Shown here one piece after another: positions 1 to 6,292 of a stretch of 14,298 bases of DNA. Source of the stretch: Xanthobacteraceae bacterium (GTDB taxonomy: Bacteria; Pseudomonadota; Alphaproteobacteria; Rhizobiales; Xanthobacteraceae); the NCBI GenBank assembly GCA_030043175.1, contig JASHYD010000588.1:1-14298 (forward strand), in the 5' to 3' direction. Position numbers and translations under genes: made by a program. How positions within the stretch are numbered: position 1 is the stretch's first letter; every line of letters starts with the position of its first letter. The notes below the pieces were generated by a model that saw only the letters and a list, made by a program, of their open reading frames with translations, ran no database searches and was not told the DNA's origin.

Positions 1-86
1 TGGTGCGGGCGGAGGGATTTGAACCCCCACGACTTTCGTCACTGGAACCTAAATCCAGCGCGTCTGCCAGTTCCGCCACGCCCGCA
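1..86 (-). tRNA. tRNA-Leu(UAG)
   Basis: Read on the minus strand, this folds into a complete class II tRNA. The acceptor arms TGCGGGC and GCCCGCA pair perfectly and the 3' CCA is encoded (positions 1-3). The anticodon stem CTGGA/TCCAG closes the loop TTTAGGT, giving anticodon TAG, which decodes CUA/CUG-type leucine codons. The long variable arm (TGACGAAAGTCG) is typical of leucine tRNAs, and the T-loop TTCAAAT is present. The 3' end coincides with the left edge of the window, so the gene is complete but its terminator is not visible. Confidence 0.97.
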
Positions 87-116
87 AAGGGTTTGCCGGT
101 CCGACGCGCGGCGCGG

Positions 117-122
117 CTTATA
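117..122 (-). promoter_or_regulatory. possible -10 box of the tRNA-Leu gene
   Basis: On the minus strand the hexamer TATAAG stands out in otherwise very GC-rich sequence, about 30 bases upstream of the mature tRNA 5' end. That would leave a 5' leader of roughly 24 bases for RNase P. No convincing -35 box is visible, so this is a weak call resting on composition and position. Confidence 0.25.
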
Positions 123-278
123 TCATGGCCGGGCGCGGCGGCGCACGCGAAAAATCGCTCGTCCCCCTGTCGAAAAGGCCGCCCGCGGTGCGCCCGGACC
201 GATGGAAAACTCCCGACGCCGCCGAAGCCGTGCTAGGTTTCCCGCATCGCAATAGCTTCGCCAACGCAAAGAAACCCG

Positions 279-1163
279 ATGAGCTTGAACATCGATACGG
301 CGCGTAGCGCCGCGCAATTTGTGGTGATCCCGACCGGGGCCGCGCTCGGCGCCGAGGTCAAGGCGGGCGATCTGCGCGCGATCGACGATGCCGGCTTGTC
401 CCGGATCATCGCGGCTTGGCACACTCACTGCGTGCTGCTGTTTCGCGATCAGGCGCTGAGCGACCGCGACCTCATCGCCTTCAGCCGCCGCTTCGGCGAT
501 CTCGACATAGCGCCGATCCAGGAGAACGGCCGGCGCTTTGTCGAAGGCATGCCGGAAATCTACATCGTCTCCAACGTCAAGGTGAACGGCGAAGCGATCG
601 GCAGCCTCGGCGACGGCGAGGCGGTGTGGCACACCGACATGTCCTATCTCGACGTGCCGCCCAAAGCGAGCATGCTCTATGCTCTCGAGATCCCGCCGCG
701 TGGGGGGAACACCTCGTTCTGCTGCATGTATTCGATCTACGAGGCGCTACCTTCCGCCCTCAAGGCGCGCATCGAGGGCCTCAAGATCAAGCACGATGGC
801 ACCTACAACAGCGGTGGTTACGTGCGCCAGGGCGTGGCGGTGAGCGATGACCCGCGTCTCTCTCCGGGGGCGCTGCATCCGCTCGTGTGCACCCATCCCG
901 ACACCGGACGGCGCTTGCTCTATCTCGGCCGCCGCCGCAACGCTTATCTCGCCGGACTCGACCTTGCGGCATCCGAAGCCTTGCTCAGCGAGTTGTGGGG
1001 CCACGTGGCGCAGCCGGAATTCGCGTGGGAGCACGTGTGGCGCGTTGGCGATCTCGTGCTGTGGGATAATCGCTCCACCATGCATCGGCGCGACGCATTC
1101 GATGCCAATGCACGGCGAATCATGCATCGCACCCAAATCAGGGGCGAGGCGCGGCCCAGCTGA
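279..1163 (+). CDS. TauD/TfdA-family 2-oxoglutarate-dependent dioxygenase
   Basis: This 294-residue protein matches the usual length and layout of the TauD/TfdA non-heme iron family, whose members hydroxylate or cleave small organic acids (sulfonates, phenoxyacetates and others) using 2-oxoglutarate and O2 in the cytoplasm. The iron-binding facial triad is visible: H118 and D120 in WHTDMSY, and H269 in WDNRSTMHRRD. R280, eleven residues after the last histidine, is the expected 2-oxoglutarate-binding arginine. The N-terminal block with LLFRDQAL and FSRRFGDL is also typical. There is no signal peptide. The start ATG was chosen because the family's N-terminal strand begins directly after it; the ribosome site is weak (AAAGAA). 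It is the first gene of the right-pointing block but is separated from the next by about 420 bases, so it is probably transcribed alone. The family is certain; the substrate is unknown. Confidence 0.93.
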   Translation: MSLNIDTARSAAQFVVIPTGAALGAEVKAGDLRAIDDAGLSRIIAAWHTHCVLLFRDQALSDRDLIAFSRRFGDLDIAPIQENGRRFVEGMPEIYIVSNVKVNGEAIGSLGDGEAVWHTDMSYLDVPPKASMLYALEIPPRGGNTSFCCMYSIYEALPSALKARIEGLKIKHDGTYNSGGYVRQGVAVSDDPRLSPGALHPLVCTHPDTGRRLLYLGRRRNAYLAGLDLAASEALLSELWGHVAQPEFAWEHVWRVGDLVLWDNRSTMHRRDAFDANARRIMHRTQIRGEARPS

Positions 1164-1586
1164 CTGAGATCGGACGCGAATACGCATGTAGCGAGAGACC
1201 TGCTGGCCGATCAAACCCACAAGGTCGCAGTCGTCCTCGAACCCAAGCAGGCCGTCGAGTTGCGGCGCTACCGCAGATAGTGACCGACGGGGAGGATGAG
1301 CAGGAGGGGGGCTGCAGCGATTGTAAGTCGCCATCGTCTTGTCACGGCGGACGGCGTTGCGTCCGCAAACCCTCACCAAGCGCGCAGCATGAACGGGCGG
1401 CTAGCGCGCTTGGACCCGGAAGTGGTCCCGGAAGGTCACCCCGCGATCTGCAACGCTGGTCTCGGGGAGCACAGGGGGCCCATTGTTCGGGCAGGACTAA
1501 CGGTGGCCGAGTTCCGGGCTTTATTGTAAAACCGCTTCGGGGTTGTGACGCACCCGGCGAGGAACTTCCCCCATGGAGCATTGACA
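1164..1586 (+). other. gene-poor stretch with possible coding remnants
   Basis: This stretch of about 420 bases holds no gene I can defend. Two short open stretches end in stop codons at 1280 and 1529 and have protein-like composition: an end reading AVVLEPKQAVELRRYRR, and a 77-residue frame from 1296 ending in VRAGLTVAEFRALL. Neither has a recognisable domain. The longer one begins at an ATG without a proper ribosome site. They could be decayed gene ends or chance frames in GC-rich DNA. A ribosome site for the next gene (GGAG, 1575-1578) lies at the right end. No clear promoter, terminator or tRNA is visible. Confidence 0.4.
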
Positions 1587-2576
1587 ATGAAACGGCGCGA
1601 TCTTTTGGCTTACGGTGCCGCGACGCTGTGCTTTGGCACCACCGCAGCATCGCGCGCCCTCGCGCAGGCCAAGTATCCGGACCGGCCGATCAAGCTCGTC
1701 GTTCCTTTCGTGCCGGGCGGTGTCAATGACATCGTGGCGCGCCTGTGGGTGGACCGGGTGAAGGCGGCGTTGGGCGCCGTGTACATCGAAAACCAGGGCG
1801 GCGCCGGCGGCGCGGTCGGCGCCGCCGCGGTCGCCCGCGCGCAGCCTGACGGATACACCCTTCTGCTCGGCGGTGCCGGCTCCCAGGTGCTCAATCCGAT
1901 CGCCATGTCAAAGCCACCCTACGATCCGATCAAGGATTTCGAGCCGATCGCGATCCTTGCGACAACATCGCTGGCCATCGCGGTGACGCCCGCGTTACCC
2001 GTGCACGGGCTCAAGCAGCTCATCGCTTACGCAAATGCCAATCCGGGCAAGCTCGTCTATGGGTCCGCCGGCACCGGATCGATGACCCACCTCGCCGGCG
2101 AGCTGTTCAAGTCGCTGGCCGGCACGCCCGATATCGTGCATGTCCCCTACAAGGGCTCCGGAGCGTCGATCACCGATGTAATCAGCGGACAGGTGCCGAT
2201 GATCATCGCCAACATCACCGGCCAGGTGCTGGAACTCCACAAATCGGGCAAGCTGCGGTTGATTGCGGTGACGGGACCCGAACGCCTCGTCGCGGATCAG
2301 GACATCCCGACCGCGGTGGAATCCGGGCTGCCCAAGATGATCTCGGTCAACTTCACAGGCCTGTTCGCGCCGGCGAGGACGCCAAAGCCGATCATCGAGC
2401 AGATCGCCGGCGCTACCGCTTCGGCTCTCGCAAGCGAGGAGGTGCGCAAGAACCTGATCGAGCAGGGGCTCGAGCCGTATCCCGGTTCGACGCCGGAAAA
2501 GACCCGGCGCTTCGTTGAGGATGATATCGCGCGATGGACGCCGGTCGTCCGCGCGATCGGGTTGAAACTGAATTAA
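1587..2576 (+). CDS. Bug/TctC-family tripartite tricarboxylate transporter substrate-binding protein
   Basis: This 329-residue protein belongs to the Bug (TctC-like) extracytoplasmic solute receptors, which capture carboxylates or other small anions in the periplasm for a TctAB permease. The N-terminus is an export leader with an RR pair (MKRRDLLAYG) and a likely cleavage after ALAQ near residue 27. The mature start YPDRPIKLVVPFVPGG with D48 after the GG loop, and ENQGGAGGAVGAAAVARAQP with PDGYTLL, are hallmark Bug segments; VYGSAGTGSMTHLAGELFK is the second-domain signature. ATG 1587 is preferred over the in-frame GTG at 1545: GGAG sits 8 bases upstream and the leader begins exactly here. 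No TctA or TctB membrane partners are in the window, so it is an orphan receptor here, as is common for this expanded family. The ligand is unknown. Confidence 0.95.
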   Translation: MKRRDLLAYGAATLCFGTTAASRALAQAKYPDRPIKLVVPFVPGGVNDIVARLWVDRVKAALGAVYIENQGGAGGAVGAAAVARAQPDGYTLLLGGAGSQVLNPIAMSKPPYDPIKDFEPIAILATTSLAIAVTPALPVHGLKQLIAYANANPGKLVYGSAGTGSMTHLAGELFKSLAGTPDIVHVPYKGSGASITDVISGQVPMIIANITGQVLELHKSGKLRLIAVTGPERLVADQDIPTAVESGLPKMISVNFTGLFAPARTPKPIIEQIAGATASALASEEVRKNLIEQGLEPYPGSTPEKTRRFVEDDIARWTPVVRAIGLKLN

Positions 2577-2583
2577 AATCGTA

Positions 2584-2648
2584 GGGCCGATTCCGCCCTC
2601 AGTGGCGTAGGCGCAATAGCCAAACCTATTGCGCCGAGGGGCGGCCCG
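2584..2648. repeat. nested inverted repeat / stem-loop between binding protein and amidase
   Basis: A perfect 10-bp stem (GGCGCAATAG at 2610-2619, CTATTGCGCC at 2626-2635) closes a 6-base loop. Outside it, CCGCCCTC (2593-2600) can pair with GAGGGGCGG (2636-2644) with one bulged base, and GGGCCG (2584-2589) with CGGCCC (2643-2648) as an alternative. It lies 8 bases after the binding-protein stop and about 50 bases before the amidase start. No T-run follows, so it could be a weak terminator, an mRNA-stabilising 3' hairpin or a small palindromic repeat. Confidence 0.55.
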
Positions 2649-2700
2649 GATCACGGGTTGCTAATCCGCCCTAGGGGTCTGTGAAGAGGGGAGTTAAACC

Positions 2701-3735
2701 ATGCTACCACTTTCTGCGCGTCTTGCCGCACTCGTTGCCGCCGGCGTCATCGTCTACCTGCCGGCGGCGCGCGGCGCCGAATTTACATTGATGCCGAGCC
2801 CCCAGACGGTGCACGTCGGCTATTTCAGCGCCGCACTGAAACCGGTGCTGACGGTCAATTCCGGCGACATTGTCACAATCGAATCCGTCGGGGGCCCTGA
2901 TCCGGCCGATGTTGACGCGTCGGGGGTCGTTCCTGCGAGCGCCGTTCCGGAGCATACACGCACCATCCGCCGGGAAGTGACAGATCGCGGCCCGGGTCCG
3001 CACATTTTGACGGGGCCGGTATTTGTCCAAGGCGCGATGCCGGGAGACGTGCTCGAGGTTCGTATCCTCGATATCGATTTCCCGGTGCCTTACGGCTTCA
3101 ATGCCCAGCGCCCTTACACCGGTGCGCTACCGGATGAATTTCCCGGCTTCTTCCAGCGCATCATCCCGATTGATCGCGCCGCCAAGACCGCGACATTGGC
3201 GCCGGGTGTGGTGGTGCCTGTGCGGCCGTTCTTTGGGGTCATGGGGGTTGCTCCGCTCCCCACCATGGGCCGCATCAGCAGCGGACCGCCAGGCGTTCAC
3301 ACCGGCAACATCGACAACAAAGACATCGGTGTCGGCGCGACTCTCTATATGCCGGTCTATGCGCCGGGCGCGTTGTTCTCGGTCGGCGACGCCCATGCGG
3401 CCCAGGGCCAGGGCGAGGTCGATCTCACCGCCATCGAAACCGCGCTGCGCGGCAAATTCCAGTTGATAGTGCGCAAGGACTTAAAGCTCACCTGGCCGCG
3501 CGCGGAAACGCCGACCCACTGGATCGTCATGGGACTTAACCCGAACCTCGAGGACGCCATGAAGATGGCGGTGCGAGAGACCATCCTTTTCATCACTCAG
3601 CGCTTCCCCAAGTTGTCCCGCGAGGAGGCCTACATGATCGCGAGCGTCGCGGTCGACTACCACGTGACCCAGGTGGTCGACGGAACCAAGGGCATCCACG
3701 GGATGATCCCGAAGGCGATTTTCGTCGGGCAGTGA
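2701..3735 (+). CDS. exported acetamidase/formamidase-family protein
   Basis: This 344-residue protein is a member of the FmdA/AmdA acetamidase/formamidase family, metal-dependent hydrolases that release ammonia from short amides. Family segments appear in order: VHVGYFSAALKPVLTVNSGD (about residues 39-58), GPHILTGPVFVQGAMPGD, FFGVMGVAPLPTMGRIS, the NIDNKD stretch, the metal/active-site block GDAHAAQGQGE (residues 229-239, with D230 and H232), and WPRAETPTHWIVMGL. Unlike most family members it begins with a hydrophobic Sec-type leader (MLPLSARLAALVAAGVIVYL, likely cut after ARGA), so it should work in the periplasm. GGGGAG lies about 8 bases before the ATG. A stem-loop separates it from the binding-protein gene upstream. 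The fold is sure; whether the substrate is formamide, acetamide or a larger amide cannot be read. Confidence 0.93.
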   Translation: MLPLSARLAALVAAGVIVYLPAARGAEFTLMPSPQTVHVGYFSAALKPVLTVNSGDIVTIESVGGPDPADVDASGVVPASAVPEHTRTIRREVTDRGPGPHILTGPVFVQGAMPGDVLEVRILDIDFPVPYGFNAQRPYTGALPDEFPGFFQRIIPIDRAAKTATLAPGVVVPVRPFFGVMGVAPLPTMGRISSGPPGVHTGNIDNKDIGVGATLYMPVYAPGALFSVGDAHAAQGQGEVDLTAIETALRGKFQLIVRKDLKLTWPRAETPTHWIVMGLNPNLEDAMKMAVRETILFITQRFPKLSREEAYMIASVAVDYHVTQVVDGTKGIHGMIPKAIFVGQ

Positions 3736-3781
3736 GGAGTTAAAGCTGGGAGGATGGGTTGAGCGCAAGCCCAGAGCATTT

Positions 3782-3809
3782 TTGATTCGCTTGACCTACA
3801 TTCTATGCT
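3782..3809 (+). promoter_or_regulatory. possible sigma-70-type promoter upstream of the lactonase cluster
   Basis: TTGATT (3782-3787) and TATGCT (3804-3809) are separated by 16 bases and each matches the sigma-70 consensus at four of six positions. The site lies in the 215-base gap before the first SMP-30-like gene and would give a 5' leader of about 135 bases containing the 9-bp hairpin at 3813-3839. Matches this loose occur by chance, so confidence is low. Confidence 0.22.
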
Positions 3810-3812
3810 GCC

Positions 3813-3839
3813 ATCGCCCGGTTTTAACCGCCGGGCGAT
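3813..3839. repeat. 9-bp inverted repeat (stem-loop) upstream of first lactonase gene
   Basis: ATCGCCCGG (3813-3821) and CCGGGCGAT (3831-3839) pair perfectly around a 9-base loop TTTTAACCG. It sits 78 bases after the amidase stop and 112 before the next start. There is no T-run after the right arm on the plus strand. It may end amidase transcription, or act in the leader of the lactonase transcript. Confidence 0.45.
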
Positions 3840-3950
3840 CGAGTAACCGTCGGCCATGCATGCGGGATTGCTCGGTCAAGCCGGGCACCGACGCCGGCAG
3901 GGTCAACGATCGCAAAATACGCCAAACCAACCAAAACCGGGAGGAAACAG

Positions 3951-4955
3951 ATGGGGATTCATCACCCAATTTCGCGGCGGCGCATGCTTGCCCTATCGGC
4001 GGCGGCCGGCGGCTTTGCCGTCACCCGTGCCCGCGCACAGGCGGTCAAGCGAATCGAGCGGCTCGATCCGGCCCTCGACAACATCATTGCGGCATCCGAA
4101 CCCATCAAGGAACTCGCCAGCGGCTTTGGCGGCGATCTCGGCCCGGCGGAAGGGCCGGTATGGATCAAGGAAGGCGGCTATCTCTTGTTCAGCGATATTC
4201 ACAACAGCCGCCGCATGAAATACACGCCCGGTGAGGGCGTCAGCGTCTTCCTGGAGCCGACCGATCGGGCTAACGGGCTCACGCGCGATCTGCAGGGCCG
4301 TGTCCTCGCCTGCGAACACGACACGCGACGGGTCACACGGCGCGAGCTCGACGGCAGCCTGACGGTGATTGCCGCGAGCTTTCAAGGGCGGCGATTCAAC
4401 CGCCCGAATGACGTTGTGGTGAAATCTGACGGCGCCATCTACTTCACGGATCCGGGCGGCCCCGCGGTTCCCGAGCAATGGGATTTGACTCATACCGGCG
4501 TCTACCGCGTGTCGGCCGATCTCGGCACGCTGACGCTGCTGGTCAGCGATTTCATTGTGCCCAACGGGCTCGCGTTCTCGCCCGACGAAACCATCCTCTA
4601 TATCAACGATTCCCGGCGCGGGCATATCCGCGCCTTCGACATGCTGGCGAATGGCACCTTGGCGAGGCAAACCGATCGCGTCTTTGCCGACCTGCGCGGC
4701 CCTGAGCCCGGCGTGCCCGACGGCATGAAGGTCGATGTCGCCGGGAATGTCTACTGCGGCGGTGCGGGTGGGCTCTATATCCTCGACTCTAAGGGTAAGA
4801 AGCTCGGCCGTATCGTTCACGGCCAGCCGGCGACCACCAACCTCGGTTTCGGCGGCAACGACTGGAAGACCTTGTTCTTCACCAGCCGCAGCACGCTGGG
4901 GTCGGTCAACCTAAAGATCGCCGGCATCCCGGTGCCGGTCGCCAAGAAAGCGTGA
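3951..4955 (+). CDS. Tat-exported SMP-30/gluconolactonase-like beta-propeller, copy 1
   Basis: This 334-residue protein has the SMP-30/gluconolactonase/LRE beta-propeller fold, whose members hydrolyse sugar or other lactones with one divalent metal. The four expected metal ligands are present: E67 in AEGPVW, N153 in NRPNDVVV, N205 in PNGLAFSPDE and D257 in VPDGMKVD. The N-terminus is a Tat leader (SRRRML at residues 8-13, a hydrophobic stretch, likely cut after RARAQ near residue 30), so it should fold in the cytoplasm and act in the periplasm. GGGAGG stands 6 bases before the ATG, a strong ribosome site. It is the first of three close tandem paralogues that share long identical stretches such as GKKLGRIVHGQPATTN. 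It lacks the tryptophans copies 2 and 3 carry after the first ligand (WIKEGG versus WWKEGG). The exact lactone is unknown; esterase or aldonolactonase activity are alternatives. Confidence 0.93.
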   Translation: MGIHHPISRRRMLALSAAAGGFAVTRARAQAVKRIERLDPALDNIIAASEPIKELASGFGGDLGPAEGPVWIKEGGYLLFSDIHNSRRMKYTPGEGVSVFLEPTDRANGLTRDLQGRVLACEHDTRRVTRRELDGSLTVIAASFQGRRFNRPNDVVVKSDGAIYFTDPGGPAVPEQWDLTHTGVYRVSADLGTLTLLVSDFIVPNGLAFSPDETILYINDSRRGHIRAFDMLANGTLARQTDRVFADLRGPEPGVPDGMKVDVAGNVYCGGAGGLYILDSKGKKLGRIVHGQPATTNLGFGGNDWKTLFFTSRSTLGSVNLKIAGIPVPVAKKA

Positions 4956-4976
4956 TCGCAGCCAAATCTTTCAGCA

Positions 4977-5020
4977 TTGCGCCCGTGCCGTCGATCCAAG
5001 GCGAATGAGCGACGGCGCAA
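4977..5020. repeat. stem-loop downstream of lactonase copy 1
   Basis: TTGC + GCCGTCG (4977-4980, 4987-4993) can pair with CGACGGCGCAA (5010-5020), making an 11-bp stem with a 6-base bulge and a 16-base loop. It begins 22 bases after the copy 1 stop. No T-run follows. It may be a 3' stabilising or terminating hairpin. Confidence 0.35.
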
Positions 5021-5043
5021 AGCCCACCCCGGTCTCCCGGTTA

Positions 5044-5095
5044 GGTAAAATCGCGTTCAGGGCCTGCGCAAGCGGCTACAGAGCGCGGTTCTACC
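5044..5095. repeat. imperfect palindromic element upstream of lactonase copy 2
   Basis: GGTAAAATCGCGTTC (5044-5058) pairs with GAGCGCGGTTCTACC (5081-5095) at 14 of 15 positions, counting two G-T wobbles, around a 22-base loop. The left arm closely resembles the left arm of the palindrome upstream of copy 3 (core GGYAAAATCGCRTTC), so the two elements look related. It ends 43 bases before the copy 2 start. It could be a small dispersed palindromic repeat or an operator/leader hairpin. Confidence 0.5.
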
Positions 5096-5138
5096 GACCT
5101 ACGACGATCACTCTCAAACGCGCATTGGAGGAAACCTC

Positions 5139-6158
5139 ATGACCAATCATTTCAACATGTCTCGGCGGGAAATGCTGGCGATGTCGGCCGCCGCAGGCGG
5201 CCTCGCGATCACCGGCAGCGGTCGTGGATTCGCACAACAGCCCGCATCGCGCATCGAGCAACTCGATCCGGCGCTGGAAAAGATCATCTCCACATCGGAA
5301 CCGATCAAATCCATCGCCGACGGCATGGGCGGTCCGCTCGGACCGGTGGAGGGGCCGGTGTGGTGGAAAGAAGGCGGCTATCTGCTGTTTAGCGACATAA
5401 ATGCCAGCAAGCGCATGAAGTACACGCCCGGCCAGGGCGTCAGCGTGTTCCAGGAGCAGACCAACCAGGCCAATGGTCTCACCCGCGACCTCCAGGGCCG
5501 GCTGCTCGCCTGCGAGCATGAGACGCGCCGCGTGATTCGCCAGGAACTCGATGGCTCGACCACGGTCATTGCCAACAGCTTCCAGGGCCAGCGTCTCAAC
5601 CGACCAAACGATGTGGTGGTGAAGTCCGACGGCTCGATCTACTTCACTGACCCGTGGACCAGTCCAGAAATTCCGCAGCAATGGGACATGACCTTCATGG
5701 GCGTCTATCGGGTCACGCCCGATCTCGGGACCATCACCCTGCTGGTCGATGATTTCCTGCTGCCCAATGGGCTTGCGTTCTCGCCAGACGAAAGCGTGCT
5801 CTATGTCAACGATTCGCGCCGCCGCCATATCCGCGCCTTCGACGTCGCGGCGAACGGAACGCTCGCCAAGCAGTCTGACCGCGTGTTTGCCGATCTCGGC
5901 GGGCCGGAATCGGGTGTGCCAGACGGCATGAAAGTGGATTCGCTCGGCAACGTCTATTGCGGCGGCGCCGGCGGCATCTACATCCTCGACCCCAAGGGCA
6001 AGAAGCTCGGCCGCATCGTGCACGGCCAGCCAGCCACAACCAACATCGGCTTCGGCGGCGGCGACTGGAAAACGCTGTTCTTCACCAGCCGCAGCATGCT
6101 GGGCTCGGTCAACCTTAAAGTCGCCGGTATCCCGGTGCCGGTCGCAAAGAAAGCGTAG
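5139..6158 (+). CDS. Tat-exported SMP-30/gluconolactonase-like beta-propeller, copy 2
   Basis: This 339-residue paralogue of copy 1 has the same architecture: a Tat leader (SRREML at residues 8-13, likely cut after GFAQ near residue 33) followed by an SMP-30 beta-propeller. The metal ligands are E71 (VEGPVW), N157 (NRPNDVVV), N210 (PNGLAFSPDE) and D262 (VPDGMKVD), all intact, so it should be an active metal-dependent lactonase or related hydrolase in the periplasm. GGAGG lies 7 bases upstream of the ATG. The C-terminal half matches copy 1 almost word for word (KKLGRIVHGQPATTN, GSVNLKVAGIPVPVAKKA), whereas residues 171-190 after FTDP differ in all three copies. That region may be a substrate-facing loop. 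The gap of 183 bases from copy 1 carries two stem-loops, so separate expression is possible. Confidence 0.93.
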   Translation: MTNHFNMSRREMLAMSAAAGGLAITGSGRGFAQQPASRIEQLDPALEKIISTSEPIKSIADGMGGPLGPVEGPVWWKEGGYLLFSDINASKRMKYTPGQGVSVFQEQTNQANGLTRDLQGRLLACEHETRRVIRQELDGSTTVIANSFQGQRLNRPNDVVVKSDGSIYFTDPWTSPEIPQQWDMTFMGVYRVTPDLGTITLLVDDFLLPNGLAFSPDESVLYVNDSRRRHIRAFDVAANGTLAKQSDRVFADLGGPESGVPDGMKVDSLGNVYCGGAGGIYILDPKGKKLGRIVHGQPATTNIGFGGGDWKTLFFTSRSMLGSVNLKVAGIPVPVAKKA

Positions 6159-6200
6159 CCAGCACCGCCGCGGTGCAATGCCCTACGCCTTTGCGCTCTC

Positions 6201-6272
6201 GCGCGTCGGGCAAAATCGCATTCGAGGTCCCTGTCCGTGGCTTGCAGAATGCGATTTTGCCTACCGACGCGC
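6201..6272. repeat. long inverted repeat upstream of lactonase copy 3
   Basis: Left arm 6201-6223 and right arm 6247-6272 pair perfectly over 9 + 14 bp, interrupted only by a 3-base bulge (6261-6263), around a 23-base loop. The inner arms are GCAAAATCGCATTC and GAATGCGATTTTGC. It ends 20 bases before the copy 3 start and 9 bases before its GGAGG ribosome site. The related element at 5044-5095 sits in the corresponding spacer upstream of copy 2. There is no T-run. It could be a mobile palindromic repeat, a translation-modulating hairpin, or a paired operator. Confidence 0.75.
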
Positions 6273-6292
6273 ACGCCTTTTGGAGGCATATC

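Noticed and set aside
1..86. tRNA-Leu as the attachment site of a genomic island covering this window
   Set aside because: Integrases normally use the 3' end of the tRNA, which here faces left out of the window. No integrase and no repeat of the tRNA 3' end is visible to the right.
747..1379. 210-residue minus-strand frame running past the dioxygenase end
   Set aside because: Most of it is antisense to the conserved dioxygenase and the rest shows no domain or start signal.
1545..1586. GTG start 14 codons upstream of the binding-protein ATG
   Set aside because: The export leader begins at MKRRDLL and GGAG is correctly spaced for the ATG at 1587.
3993..4820. 275-residue antisense frame over lactonase copy 1
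   Set aside because: It is the same kind of shadow as over copy 2; similarity between the antisense frames follows from paralogy of the sense genes.
5091..6023. 310-residue open frame antisense to lactonase copy 2
   Set aside because: It mirrors the codon pattern of the real gene in GC-rich DNA, has no ribosome site or recognisable domain, and the same antisense frame recurs over copies 1 and 3.
5044..6272. The two spacer palindromes as a CRISPR-like array
   Set aside because: Only two elements over 1 kb apart, each a palindrome with its own loop and a gene between them; there is no regular repeat-spacer pattern and no cas gene.
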